Assembly (NCBI RefSeq): GCF_030159995.1
Contig: NZ_BSNM01000002.1
Coordinates: 248,001 to 312,000 of the forward strand
DNA from: Litoribrevibacter albus
Lineage (GTDB): Bacteria; Pseudomonadota; Gammaproteobacteria; Pseudomonadales; Litoribrevibacteraceae
Direction: 5' to 3'
Length of the DNA stretch: 64,000 nucleotides
The notes under the pieces are model-generated. The model saw only the letters and a list, made by a program, of their open reading frames with translations, did not search any database and was not told where the DNA came from. Positions 8,841-18,684 of this stretch are shown here, piece after piece (within the stretch, counting starts at the first letter, position 1; the number at the start of each line of letters is the position of its first letter). The translations under genes and the position numbers were made by a program.

Positions 8841-9284
8841 TTACAGAGTTGTTGCCCACTCTTTAAGCCAAGGCTCTGCATCTGCCATCGGCTGAGTTGT
8901 CTCTGTTGCATCGACCGTCACACGACTGACCGAACCGCACTGAAGCTCGTACATTAGCTCTTCAAATTTTTCACCCGCACCACAAAAGTTAGGATAGGAA
9001 CTGTCGCCCAGCGCAATGATGCCCGCTTTTTTGTTGGTCATCATTGGGAACTTATCCTGGATGTCGATATACAAACCCACTAGATTCTGGGGGATATCAC
9101 CTTGGCCTGTTGTGGATGTGCAGATTAATAGGGCGTCCATTTCTGGGGATTGCAACAACGCTGCAGTTGGGTTTTCAACAAGTTCGGCTTTGTGACCCAG
9201 TGTATTGAGGAGTTGAGTGGCGGTTTCTGCAACGGTTTTGGCATTGCCTCGAACCGATCCATAAACAACGGTAATGTTTGCCAT
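8841..9284 (-). CDS. mioC: Flavodoxin, MioC-like
   Basis: 147 residues, the same length as E. coli MioC. The start MANITVVYGSVRGNAKTVA has the flavodoxin FMN phosphate-binding loop, and TTGQGDIPQN and LGDSSYPNFCGAGE match the other two FMN loops of the MioC/short-chain flavodoxin group. It is a cytosolic FMN electron carrier; the partner is unknown (E. coli MioC is linked to biotin synthase activity). The gene stands alone, convergent with the lipoprotein gene. Another short flavodoxin name is possible, but the family call is firm. Confidence 0.88.
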   Translation of the reverse strand: MANITVVYGSVRGNAKTVAETATQLLNTLGHKAELVENPTAALLQSPEMDALLICTSTTGQGDIPQNLVGLYIDIQDKFPMMTNKKAGIIALGDSSYPNFCGAGEKFEELMYELQCGSVSRVTVDATETTQPMADAEPWLKEWATTL

Positions 9285-9448
9285 GGTTATGAGTACTTCT
9301 AGCTAGTAATGATGAAAGAAAGCAAGACAGTTATGAAGTGTACTTGCTTGTGAATGATTGATTTCCTGCGTATTTTATCGTGTCTGGGAGTGAATAATAA
9401 AGTGAAGTACTTTTGACCTGTTAAATTCAAGAGGATTAAGGAACGATT

Positions 9449-10486
9449 ATGGAATATCGACAGTTAGGTAATACTCAGTTAAAGGTCAGTGCATTGTGTT
9501 TGGGAACCATGACCTTTGGCGAACAAAATACAGCGGAAGAAGCCTTTGAACAGCTGGCTTATGCCGTATCTCAGGGGATTAACTTTATTGATACTGCTGA
9601 AATGTATCCTGTGCCACCAATGGCTTCAACGCAAGGTGATACGGAACGTATTATTGGTCAATGGTTGGCTGGTCGCAAAGATAGGGATCAACTGATCATC
9701 GCTTCTAAAATAGCAGGCCCTGCTGATTGGCTGACTTATATTCGGGGCGGTTCACGCTTTAATCAGACTCATATTGAAGAAGCGATTAATGGCAGCCTCA
9801 AGAGACTTCAAACCGATTACATCGACTTGTATCAACTGCATTGGCCTGACAGGAATACCAATTTCTTTGGGCAGTTAGGGTATCAGCACGACAGTAACGA
9901 GCAGCGTACTCCCATTGAAGAGACGTTGCGTGCTTTAGAGTCTGCTGTGAAAGCAGGCAAGATTCGTTATATCGGTCTCTCAAATGAAACGCCTTGGGGC
10001 GTGATGTCTTTCTTAAAGGCGGCAGAACAGTTTGATCTTCCTCGCATCATGAGTGTTCAGAATCCATATAACTTGCTGAATCGGAGTTATGAGGTGGGGA
10101 TGGCAGAAGTGTCGATACGCGAGAAAGCTGGATTACTAGCTTATTCCCCATTGGCTTTTGGTGTGTTGAGCGGTAAGTATCTGAACGGTCAACGGCCTGA
10201 AAAAGCGAGATTAACCTTGTTTGATCGTTTTACCCGTTATGCGAGCAGCCAGGCAGAAACCGCAACTCAAGGCTATGTTGATATTGCTAAAAAGCATGGG
10301 ATTTCTCCGGTACATATGGCCTTGGCGTTTGTTACGAGTCGGGATTTTGTAACATCGAATATCATTGGTGCGACGTCAATGGCTCAGTTAAAAGAGAATA
10401 TTGCGAGTATGGATGTGACTTTGTCGCAGGAACTGTTGGCAGATATTAACGCCTTACATGCTGAAAACAGTAATCCATGTCCATAA
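9449..10486 (+). CDS. tas: NADP(H)-dependent aldo-keto reductase Tas
   Basis: 345 residues, closely following E. coli Tas (346). Conserved stretches include LGTMTFGEQN, the catalytic tyrosine region DTAEMYPVPP, the lysine in LIIASKIAGP, LKRLQTDYIDLYQLHWP and IRYIGLSNETPWGV. It should be a cytosolic (beta/alpha)8-barrel NADPH reductase of carbonyls; E. coli Tas complements a tyrosine auxotroph under starvation, but its normal substrate is unsettled. Single gene with its own ribosome site (GAGGATTAAGGA). Confidence 0.92.
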   Translation: MEYRQLGNTQLKVSALCLGTMTFGEQNTAEEAFEQLAYAVSQGINFIDTAEMYPVPPMASTQGDTERIIGQWLAGRKDRDQLIIASKIAGPADWLTYIRGGSRFNQTHIEEAINGSLKRLQTDYIDLYQLHWPDRNTNFFGQLGYQHDSNEQRTPIEETLRALESAVKAGKIRYIGLSNETPWGVMSFLKAAEQFDLPRIMSVQNPYNLLNRSYEVGMAEVSIREKAGLLAYSPLAFGVLSGKYLNGQRPEKARLTLFDRFTRYASSQAETATQGYVDIAKKHGISPVHMALAFVTSRDFVTSNIIGATSMAQLKENIASMDVTLSQELLADINALHAENSNPCP

Positions 10487-10606
10487 TTTAGCGCAGACGG
10501 TGTTAACAGTATTAATTATATTAATCAGAGTAATTAATTCTTTTTAATACAATTTATCGGTGACATTTATTACACTAGCCGACAATTTTTATCATGCTAT
10601 AAATAG

Positions 10607-11572
<966 letters not shown>

Positions 11573-11637
11573 CCCTTCATACCAAGTTATGGATTTTCAA
11601 TTCTGATTCAAACACTTGGTTATATTGCACTATTATT

Positions 11638-11667
11638 AAAAGCTCATGCCTCGGCGTGAGCTTTTTT
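11638..11667 (+). terminator. Terminator after trxB
   Basis: AAAAGCTCATGC pairs with GCGTGAGCTTTT around a short CTCG loop, followed by T6. A second weaker inverted pair (ACCAAGT at 11581, ACTTGGT at 11614) lies between it and the stop codon. Confidence 0.88.
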
Positions 11668-11701
11668 GTATCTAAGTGAGTACTTTTGATTGTTATGTTA
11701 C

Positions 11702-11749
11702 AAAACGTTACATCACGTTTTGAGTGGCTGTCGCCTATTTATGTATAAT
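11702..11749 (+). promoter_or_regulatory. Promoter with palindromic operator for the DUF1329 gene
   Basis: TTGAGT (11720-11725), an 18-base spacer and a perfect TATAAT (11744-11749) form a good sigma-70 promoter. A perfect 7-base inverted repeat, AAAACGT-tacatc-ACGTTTT (11702-11721), abuts and overlaps the -35 box. Its place suggests an operator for an unidentified regulator. Confidence 0.5.
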
Positions 11750-11837
11750 GGCGCCCGCTGGCATATATTAGATGGAATTGCTTGATTGCGATTGGAATGC
11801 AATTCAATTTTCATTCAAAAGGTCTGGAAGGTAAACG

Positions 11838-13175
11838 ATGTCATTTTCTTATAAAACAATACTTGCCGCAGTGTTATCTGTGTCTACGAGTGTTGCAGTA
11901 GCTGCAGTTAGTCCGCAAGAAGCGTCAAAGCTTGGTCAAGAGTTGACTCCAATTGGTGCTGAAAAAGCGGGTAACGCAACAGGAACAATTCCAGCATGGA
12001 CAGGTGGATTGACCGAGGGACCTGGTGGTTATAAAAGTGCTGAAGGATACATTAATCCTTTTGCAAGTGATGAACCTGTTCGAGTGATCACTGCTCAGAA
12101 TTATCAAAAATACGCTGACCAATTAACTGAAGGTCAGAAAGCAATGTTCCAGCGTTATCCTGAAACATTCAAAATGCCTGTGTATCAGACACGTCGTACT
12201 GCAGCATACCCAGATTTCGTTTATGAAAAAGCGAAAGCGAATGCAACAACGGCTGAGTTAGTTGATAGCGGTAACGGAATCGATAAGTACGATGAAACAG
12301 TTCCTTTCGCGATTCCTAAGACTGGCGTTGAGTTGGTTTGGAACCACGTAACTCGTTTCCGTTCTCGTGATATTCAACGTACGGTGGCTCAGGTTGTTCC
12401 CAATGCGAACGGCTCTTTTAATCCGATCGTACTGACTGATGAATTGAAGTTCATTGGTGATCCTTCTGAAAACAGCCTTTTCTATTTCAAACAAATCATT
12501 AAGTCGCCAGCACGTTTGGGCGGTAATGTATTGTTGGTACAGGAAACCATTAACCAAGTAAAAGAACCTCGTCGTGCTTGGGTTTATAACGCGGGTCAGC
12601 GTCGTGTTCGTCGTGCACCTCAAGTTGCTTATGATGGTCCAGGTACTGCGTCAGATGGTCAGCGTACTGCCGATAACTATGACATGTTCAATGGTTCTCC
12701 GGATCAGTACACTTGGGATTTAAAGGGTAAGAAAGAAATTTATATCCCATACAACTCGTATAAGTTGATGGATAAATCTGTTGCTCTGAATGACATCATT
12801 AAGGCAGGCCATATTAACCAAGACTTTGCACGTTATGAATTGCATCGTGTTTGGGTTGTTGAGGCGACGTTGAAAGACGGTGTTCGTAATATTTATGCGA
12901 AGCGTACTTTCTACTTTGACGAAGATTCTTACTCAGTGGTTTATATTGATCACTACGATGCACGTGGACAACTATGGCGTATTGCCGAAGCACACAGTGC
13001 ACAGTTCTATGATGTAAAGATTCCTTGGTATGCAATGGAAGCTTTGTATGACTTGAACAACGGTCGTTACTACACATTCGGTATGGTGAACGAAACCGAA
13101 GGGTATAACTTTGATTACCGTAGTTCTAAGAAAGATTACACGCCATCAGCCCTACGTCGAGCGGGTGTACGTTAA
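11838..13175 (+). CDS. DUF1329 family exported protein
   Basis: 445 residues with a Sec signal peptide (AAVLSVSTSVAVAAVSP). The body matches DUF1329: the early IGAEKAGNATGTIPAWTGG stretch, the INQVKEPRRAWVYNAGQRRVRRAP core and the terminal SPDQYTW and RYYTFG patches. Members are periplasmic/outer-envelope proteins with a lipoprotein-sorting-like (LolA-like) fold, usually near DUF1302 genes or RND exporters, and are implicated in lipid or hydrophobic-compound traffic. Here it is a single gene without a DUF1302 partner nearby. A strong promoter and a clean terminator suggest high expression. Confidence 0.92.
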   Translation: MSFSYKTILAAVLSVSTSVAVAAVSPQEASKLGQELTPIGAEKAGNATGTIPAWTGGLTEGPGGYKSAEGYINPFASDEPVRVITAQNYQKYADQLTEGQKAMFQRYPETFKMPVYQTRRTAAYPDFVYEKAKANATTAELVDSGNGIDKYDETVPFAIPKTGVELVWNHVTRFRSRDIQRTVAQVVPNANGSFNPIVLTDELKFIGDPSENSLFYFKQIIKSPARLGGNVLLVQETINQVKEPRRAWVYNAGQRRVRRAPQVAYDGPGTASDGQRTADNYDMFNGSPDQYTWDLKGKKEIYIPYNSYKLMDKSVALNDIIKAGHINQDFARYELHRVWVVEATLKDGVRNIYAKRTFYFDEDSYSVVYIDHYDARGQLWRIAEAHSAQFYDVKIPWYAMEALYDLNNGRYYTFGMVNETEGYNFDYRSSKKDYTPSALRRAGVR

Positions 13176-13190
13176 TCGATCTGGTCGAAT

Positions 13191-13220
13191 AAAAAAGGAG
13201 CCTGAATTGGCTCCTTTTTT
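13191..13220 (+). terminator. Terminator after DUF1329 gene
   Basis: AAAAAAGGAGCC pairs with GGCTCCTTTTTT around TGAATT; symmetrical A and T runs make it usable in both directions, including for the convergent ychJ. Confidence 0.88.
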
Positions 13221-13254
13221 GTGTCTCAAATTTGGCAATAGGCCGAATTAGGTT

Positions 13255-13680
13255 CTAGTCGATAAAAGTGCCGGAGTGATACAGCCAGCAGCCCGCTTCA
13301 CGCACGAACATGGACTCTTCTTTTAACACCCCGGGATTTCCTTGCTCATCAAGATAGAATGCCGCAAAGCTTACCCAGCCTTTTTTATCCGTCACTTTTC
13401 CTCGTTTTGTATTTAAAATTTTCAGCTGTTGCCACTGGGTTTGATCTTTGGCAAGGTCTAATCGTGCGGGGCGACTGCTAGGGTGCCAGGTATTGAATAA
13501 ATAGTGTTCATCTTTGATGAAATAAGCGGTATAGCGGCTTTTCATCAATGCTTTGGCTGTGGTTGCCGGCTTCGTTCCGTTAATGTACGGCGCACAACAC
13601 AGACTGTAGGCCTTATTGCTACCACAAGGGCAGGGTTCAGAGGACTTCGGGATGTTTGACAGTGGTTGCGCTTTTATCAT
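13255..13680 (-). CDS. YchJ family protein (UPF0225) with N-terminal SEC-C motif
   Basis: 141 residues. The N-terminal metal-binding SEC-C motif reads PCPCGSNKAYSLCCAPY, followed by the YchJ-typical ALMKSRYTAYFIKDEHYLFNTWHP. Many YchJ proteins have a second SEC-C motif at the C-terminus; this one ends without it. Function is unknown; SEC-C motifs bind zinc and often contact the translation or export machinery. It overlaps the end of rlmA by 4 nt (ATGA), so the two are translationally coupled. Confidence 0.88.
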   Translation of the reverse strand: MIKAQPLSNIPKSSEPCPCGSNKAYSLCCAPYINGTKPATTAKALMKSRYTAYFIKDEHYLFNTWHPSSRPARLDLAKDQTQWQQLKILNTKRGKVTDKKGWVSFAAFYLDEQGNPGVLKEESMFVREAGCWLYHSGTFID

Positions 13681-14552
13681 AGTGACTCCGGGCTGATCTG
13701 GTCTTCTTTCAAACTAAAGCATGAGATGTTGACATCAATGGTGATTGTCAGCGAATCGAGGGATAGCAGTTTTTCTCGGCCAACGGCAGGTGCACGCCAT
13801 TGATGAGGCGTCATTGCCAATAGGTCTTGGATTTGTTGGCTTGACGTTAATGTATGTTTTGCCTGGAAGGCTTGTTGTTGATCGAGTTTGAAGTGACTTG
13901 CCAAAGGCACTTGTGGATCCAACACTTGATCTTTGATGGAAGGATACAGGATTTCACGCATCTCTATGAGGTGTTGTTTACCCGTGGTTACGGTAATTAA
14001 TGTACCTTGGCGAGACAATGCTGGCGCAATTCCTTCCGGCATCAGACGTGTAAACAGACATACTATAAGATCCTGTGAGCGTGGCATTACGGGAATTTCT
14101 GCCCCTGAAGCAACCAGCCATGTGACTTGTTTGTTTCGTTTGGCTGCGTATCGAACTGCGTCTTTCGATATATCCAGGCCAATCAATTCGATGGATTGGG
14201 GATGTAACGCGTTGTAGAGTCGCTCGGTGTAATAACCTTCACCACAACCTAAGTCGAGAATTCTGATGGGATCTTCTAATGTTGAGGCGTGCTCAGTAAT
14301 CCATTGGCTACAGGTTTCATTCAGTGCTTCTGAAATGGGTTGGTAAATCCCTGTATTCAGGAAGGTTTGTCGGGCGAGAACCATTTCGATATTGTCGCCT
14401 GGGCTTTTAGAGCGTTTTTTGTTCGACATTAGTAGGTTGAAATATCCTTGTTTCGCTTGATCGAAACTGTGTCGATTTACGCATGATAAGTTCTTTTGAT
14501 CATTCTGTAAGGAGTGTGCACAAATAGGGCATTTAAGTGTGGTGGATGACAT
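13677..14552 (-). CDS. rlmA: 23S rRNA (guanine-N1) methyltransferase RlmA
   Basis: 291 residues. It begins with the RlmA zinc motif (CPIC, then C and H near residues 24-28, SCVNRHSFDQAKQGYFNLL), then a Rossmann SAM-binding domain with ILDLGCGEGYYTERL. E. coli RlmA(I) methylates G745 of 23S rRNA; the neighbouring subfamily methylates G748. The zinc module and the lack of other domains support the rRNA assignment; subfamily is inferred from clade. First gene of a two-gene unit with ychJ. Confidence 0.9.
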   Translation of the reverse strand: MSSTTLKCPICAHSLQNDQKNLSCVNRHSFDQAKQGYFNLLMSNKKRSKSPGDNIEMVLARQTFLNTGIYQPISEALNETCSQWITEHASTLEDPIRILDLGCGEGYYTERLYNALHPQSIELIGLDISKDAVRYAAKRNKQVTWLVASGAEIPVMPRSQDLIVCLFTRLMPEGIAPALSRQGTLITVTTGKQHLIEMREILYPSIKDQVLDPQVPLASHFKLDQQQAFQAKHTLTSSQQIQDLLAMTPHQWRAPAVGREKLLSLDSLTITIDVNISCFSLKEDQISPESL

Positions 14553-14751
14553 AGTTCTATTGAAGCTCTCAGATAAGCGATCAAGTCTAGGATCTGAACC
14601 TTAGGGATAACCGATTAAAGACTGCAACTGATATTATGGAATATCGAGATTTTGAAGATTTCTTATAATATCATAGAGCGGGTATGTTCGGTTTTATTTA
14701 ACCTACCTGTATCTAGAAAATTTATGTTAATGATGTTATCGAGGATGTTTT

Positions 14752-15243
14752 ATGCTCCCCAAAGAGAAAAATGTTGAGCGACTTCAGTTGAATCCGGATG
14801 AACTTGCTCAAATGTTGGATAAAACATCTTGGGGAAATGATCTTTCATGGAGTGAACTTGTAACCTTGGGGAAGTTCATTCAGGCCTATAAAGTGAAGCC
14901 TCATACTGTATTGTTTGCTGAGGGGGAATCGAACCAAACCATGGCTATTCTGGTCGAAGGCAGGGTAGAGATTCTTAAATCGACCTTGAATAATCAGAAG
15001 AAGTCGATTGCTAAGGTTAAAAGTCCTCAGACATTTGGTGAGATGAGTTTGATCGACGGGCAACCTCGATCGGCTGAGGTAGTTGCGGACTCCAGTTGCA
15101 CTTGTCTTCTTCTTACAAAGGAAAAATTTATGGCAATGAGTGAGCGCCAGTCACATCTTGCGTTTAAAATTTTATGGAAAATATCAAGCCTTATGAGTCA
15201 GAGACTGCGTCAGGTGAGCGGTCAATTAGTCGACTTGGTCTAG
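14752..15243 (+). CDS. Stand-alone cyclic nucleotide-binding (cNMP) domain protein
   Basis: 163 residues: a short N-terminal segment, then one cNMP-binding beta-roll (about 50-145) with VLFAEGESNQTMAILVEGR and the phosphate-binding cassette FGEMSLIDGQPRSAEV. That cassette has the Glu and Arg used to hold the cyclic phosphate and ribose, so binding is plausible. No helix-turn-helix follows, so it is not a Crp-type regulator; it must act by protein contact. It is monocistronic, with GAGG before the ATG. A class III cyclase at 49680-50519 could supply cAMP, but no direct link is visible. Confidence 0.88.
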   Translation: MLPKEKNVERLQLNPDELAQMLDKTSWGNDLSWSELVTLGKFIQAYKVKPHTVLFAEGESNQTMAILVEGRVEILKSTLNNQKKSIAKVKSPQTFGEMSLIDGQPRSAEVVADSSCTCLLLTKEKFMAMSERQSHLAFKILWKISSLMSQRLRQVSGQLVDLV

Positions 15244-15358
15244 TCCGGTCGATGTCTATGTACAGTAATCTATAGTAATTCTGGCTATCAATTTTCATAT
15301 ATATCGTCAGACGATATATAAAACTCTCTTTCTGTCTTATCAAAAGGGTATAAACTCA

Positions 15359-16543
15359 ATGATACAAAGCATGATAAAGGATTTTCTCAAGTTGGAGTCT
15401 GCTTCAGGAATATTACTTATCCTTGCAACTGCCGTGGCGTTAGTTTTTGCTAATACGCCATTAGATCAGTACTACGAGCTCTTTCTCTCCACTCAAATGG
15501 GCGTGCATATTGGGGCTTTGGCAATTAATAAGCCTTTGTTGTTATGGATTAATGACGGCTTAATGGCGGTGTTCTTTTTCCTTATCGGTTTGGAGCTAAA
15601 GCGCGAGCTTGTTGAAGGTGAGTTGTCGGATCCTAAACAAATTATTCTGCCTGCTGCTGGTGCGGTTGGCGGTATGTTGGTGCCTGCGCTGATTTATGTG
15701 TTCTTTAACTGGGGTGATGAACAGGCCATCACGGGTTGGGCGATCCCAGCAGCTACAGATATCGCTTTTGCCTTAGGTATTTTGGCAATGTTGGGGAGTC
15801 GTGTTCCGGTTGCTCTTAAGGTCTTTTTGGTCTCATTAGCGATTATTGATGACATTGGCGCTATCATCATCATTGCAATCTTCTACACCAGTGATTTGTC
15901 TATTGAATCTTTGGTTGTCGCAGGGCTTTCCATAGCGTTTCTTGCGGTATTGAATAAGCGTGGAGTGGTTAAGATTGCACCTTATTTACTTGTTGGTTTG
16001 GTGCTCTGGGTATCTGTATTGAAGTCGGGTGTACATGCTACTTTGGCCGGTGTTGTTTTGGCGTTTTTCATTCCTCTTAAACTGAAAAATGAACATGGAG
16101 AATCACCTGCGCGTCAGCTTGAACATGATCTTCATTCTTCTGTCGCTTTTGTGATCGTTCCTATCTTTGCCTTTGCTAATGCCGGCGTTGATTTACGAGG
16201 CATGTCTCTCGAGCGTTTCCTTGATCCGCTGCCTATAGGTATCGCAATGGGCCTGTTCTTAGGTAAACAGCTAGGTGTATTTGGCTTTGCCTGGTTAGTG
16301 ATTAAGTTAGGGTTGGCAAAATTACCAAGCAGTATCAACTGGGCTCAGCTCTATGGCGTTGCAATTTTATGTGGTATTGGTTTTACCATGAGTTTATTTA
16401 TTGGATCTTTGGCCTTTGAACAGACTGGTGAGAGTATGGATGATCGGTTAGGAATCTTGTTTGGCTCCTTATTGTCGTCGGTAGTGGGCTTTTTGTTATT
16501 GCATAAAGTGTTGCCCAAAGCACCTGCCAATACTTCTGAATAA
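15359..16543 (+). CDS. nhaA: Na+/H+ antiporter NhaA
   Basis: 394 residues with about 12 membrane segments. The transport core LAIIDDIGAIIIIAIFYT carries the adjacent aspartates (Asp163/164 in E. coli), and the N-terminal LKLESASGILLILATAVALV and the segment PAATDIAFALGILAMLGSR are family hallmarks. It exchanges two H+ for one Na+ at the inner membrane and protects from sodium and alkaline pH. Single gene. Confidence 0.97.
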   Translation: MIQSMIKDFLKLESASGILLILATAVALVFANTPLDQYYELFLSTQMGVHIGALAINKPLLLWINDGLMAVFFFLIGLELKRELVEGELSDPKQIILPAAGAVGGMLVPALIYVFFNWGDEQAITGWAIPAATDIAFALGILAMLGSRVPVALKVFLVSLAIIDDIGAIIIIAIFYTSDLSIESLVVAGLSIAFLAVLNKRGVVKIAPYLLVGLVLWVSVLKSGVHATLAGVVLAFFIPLKLKNEHGESPARQLEHDLHSSVAFVIVPIFAFANAGVDLRGMSLERFLDPLPIGIAMGLFLGKQLGVFGFAWLVIKLGLAKLPSSINWAQLYGVAILCGIGFTMSLFIGSLAFEQTGESMDDRLGILFGSLLSSVVGFLLLHKVLPKAPANTSE

Positions 16544-16548
16544 CGCAT

Positions 16549-16581
16549 AAAAAAACCGGTTCAAATGAACCGGTTTTTTTT
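16549..16581 (+). terminator. Terminator between nhaA and ompW
   Basis: AAAAAAACCGGTTC pairs perfectly with GAACCGGTTTTTTT around AAAT; it serves the convergent nhaA and ompW genes. Confidence 0.9.
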
Positions 16582-16613
16582 GATTTTTGGGTATGGTTCT
16601 TTAATCAATTGGC

Positions 16614-17312
16614 TTACAGCTTGTAGCCAAGGCTTACCATGTAAACCATAGGATCGATATCTACATCAGCGTGTAGTTCTTCACCACCTAAAGGTAATGA
16701 TTGATCAAGCTTAACAGTAGCTTCTGTATCAATATCGATGTGATATACAGAGGCGTTAAAAAGCAGATTGTCTGTCAACATTACGTCCACACCTGCTTGG
16801 AATGCTAGTCCAATTGAGTCGTCCAGATCTAGGTCGTCGAAATTAGTGCCATCTGATTCATCGAAGAACCAAGTGTAGTTAATACCTGCGCCTACGTAAG
16901 GTCTGAAAGATGCGTCTTTATCAAACAAGTAGTACTGTAAAGAAAGGGTTGGCGGTAGATGTTTAGTTGAGCCCACGTTATGTGTGCCATCTAGTGCAGT
17001 TCCGGTATTAGCTAGCGACACTTGGATGTCATGCTCAAATGGTGTGGCAGCTAGTAGTTCTACGCCAATGTTGTCTGAAAGCATGTAAACAAAGTTTAAA
17101 CCTAGTTGTGTGTCCCCATCTGCTGCGATGTTTGAATTTGCACCAAGTGCCGATACTTCATCAATATCATTAGTTGTTGCATCTTTTGGGTCAACGTTAG
17201 CAAAACCTGCACGGACGATAATATCGCCAGCTTCGTGTGCATAAGTCGCTGTTGCACCAGTTAGTGTTAATGTCGCAGCCAATATAGCGGAGCTTAACTT
17301 GTTCATTTTCAT
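16614..17312 (-). CDS. ompW: Outer-membrane protein OmpW
   Basis: 232 residues from the ATG at 17312. The upstream TTG at 17324 is rejected because GGAG lies right on it and is correctly spaced (6 nt) for the ATG. After a signal peptide ending TYA-HEAG come eight predicted beta strands, with OmpW hallmarks IIVRAGFANVDP, LSDNIGVELLAATPFEHDI, LPPTLSLQYYLFD and the C-terminal YMVSLGYKL ending in an aromatic-rich sorting signal. OmpW forms a narrow 8-stranded barrel for small hydrophobic compounds. An FNR/Anr box lies 84 bases upstream. Confidence 0.95.
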   Translation of the reverse strand: MKMNKLSSAILAATLTLTGATATYAHEAGDIIVRAGFANVDPKDATTNDIDEVSALGANSNIAADGDTQLGLNFVYMLSDNIGVELLAATPFEHDIQVSLANTGTALDGTHNVGSTKHLPPTLSLQYYLFDKDASFRPYVGAGINYTWFFDESDGTNFDDLDLDDSIGLAFQAGVDVMLTDNLLFNASVYHIDIDTEATVKLDQSLPLGGEELHADVDIDPMVYMVSLGYKL

Positions 17313-17395
17313 AGGTTTCTCCAAGATCGCAGAGCACTTTTTTTAGTTGGTTTTAATTTGTTAGGCGTAGTTTATGAGCAGATGAAACCGGATTA

Positions 17396-17409
17396 TTGAT
17401 ATGAATCAA
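17396..17409 (-). promoter_or_regulatory. FNR/Anr box upstream of ompW
   Basis: TTGATATGAATCAA is a perfect match to TTGAT-N4-ATCAA. Reading leftwards, CATAAA at about 17376-17371 can serve as the -10, placing the box near -39 to -41 of the expected start, as for class II FNR activation. E. coli ompW is known to respond to FNR. Confidence 0.75.
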
Positions 17410-17546
17410 TTTGATGAATGCCCCTTTATCACAAATGGGTATATTTGATGTGGTTATTGATCCATGTCATGGGATTTTTGAGGTCAGCTGTAAGAAAGCT
17501 GACCAAAGAGAAGGGGAATATCGAAATTTATAGGTTTAGAGCGTTA

Positions 17547-18536
17547 TTAGTATCGGTAACTCCACTCGACAAAGAAGGTAACATCCGCAGTTGAGTCGGT
17601 TTTAACGTCTTCGGAAAATGCGATATCCCATTGTTGTGATTCCATTGCCGTTATAGATGCGCCAAGGGTTAGCTGTAGAGCCTCACTCTCAGCGGGTTCG
17701 ACACTACTCTCGGCGAGCTTGCTGTGGCTCTCTAATTGGCTTTTCAGTGTAAAGCCAGAGAAGGCTTCCCAAAATAGCCCTGCATGTAGGGTGGTTAGAT
17801 GCTGCTTTTGGTTTCGTACCTGATCTGTCTCGCCCAAATAGTGTTGCCCGACTTCTGCAGCGAGGGATAATGATTCAATATCAAATAATTGAGGCTTAAT
17901 GTAACTGAGGCTGGTGCCAAGATCCCAGCTGCCACTTCCCATGAGTTTATCTTCGTCACCGGTTGGCGCTTTTAAATAGAAGTGAAGGACAAAGGGAAGT
18001 TCATCTGCAAAGGATTTGCTGAGTTGCAGTCTGAGATCTCCTACGCCGTTTTCACTGCTGGTGATCAAATAATCGACTGAGTTGTCGTTTTGGTATCCAT
18101 AAACCAATTCATTTCTTGGGAAATCATCACGACTGCCTTCCCTGAAGTTAAAGATTTCATGCCATTTATCAATGGCGTTATCTAGAAAACCACTGGAGTG
18201 CCGTATCAGGGGTAGTTCAGCTGATACTTGCCAGCCGTCATCAAAGCCCATGGACCAAGTAGGAGTCAGGCGCCATGTTTCACCATCAAAGCGAACGATT
18301 TCGGCGCCGTCATTCATCGTGACGGCATTACTTACAACTTCGGCTTTTACTCCTGCCTTTTGCTGGCCAGATGAAAGTAATTGAATTTCAGACATTCCAG
18401 GAATATTAAAGAGCCCCTCAATGGGCGACGAAAAGCGGCTGTTGATTGGGTTTAGATCTGCCCCTTGGCAAATTGACGCTAAGGCGGTGCAGGATAGTAA
18501 AGAAACTAGGTAAGGAATTTTGCGCATTCTGATCAT
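17547..18536 (-). CDS. DUF3187 family outer-membrane-like protein
   Basis: 329 residues with a signal peptide ending QGA-DL. The N-terminal NPINSRFSSPIEGLF and the central FLDNAIDKWHEIFN followed by RDDFPRNEL are typical of DUF3187. Alternating beta strands and the terminal aromatic FFVEWSYRY suggest an outer-membrane barrel. Function unknown. Next to ompW but with its own upstream region (no obvious FNR box), so co-regulation is unproved. The start could also be the second Met, four codons in. Confidence 0.85.
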   Translation of the reverse strand: MIRMRKIPYLVSLLSCTALASICQGADLNPINSRFSSPIEGLFNIPGMSEIQLLSSGQQKAGVKAEVVSNAVTMNDGAEIVRFDGETWRLTPTWSMGFDDGWQVSAELPLIRHSSGFLDNAIDKWHEIFNFREGSRDDFPRNELVYGYQNDNSVDYLITSSENGVGDLRLQLSKSFADELPFVLHFYLKAPTGDEDKLMGSGSWDLGTSLSYIKPQLFDIESLSLAAEVGQHYLGETDQVRNQKQHLTTLHAGLFWEAFSGFTLKSQLESHSKLAESSVEPAESEALQLTLGASITAMESQQWDIAFSEDVKTDSTADVTFFVEWSYRY

Positions 18537-18684
18537 TTCAATCCTTTAGGATATTGTCCATATTTGGAATATTACCCATCCTAGATAGTTAGTTAAGACA
18601 TAGCAATTGCAGCAAGTATTGATTAGGGTAGTAGGCAGATTTTTTGGTCATCTGCTTATGGTGGAATTGGTTGTAGGGAAAGGA

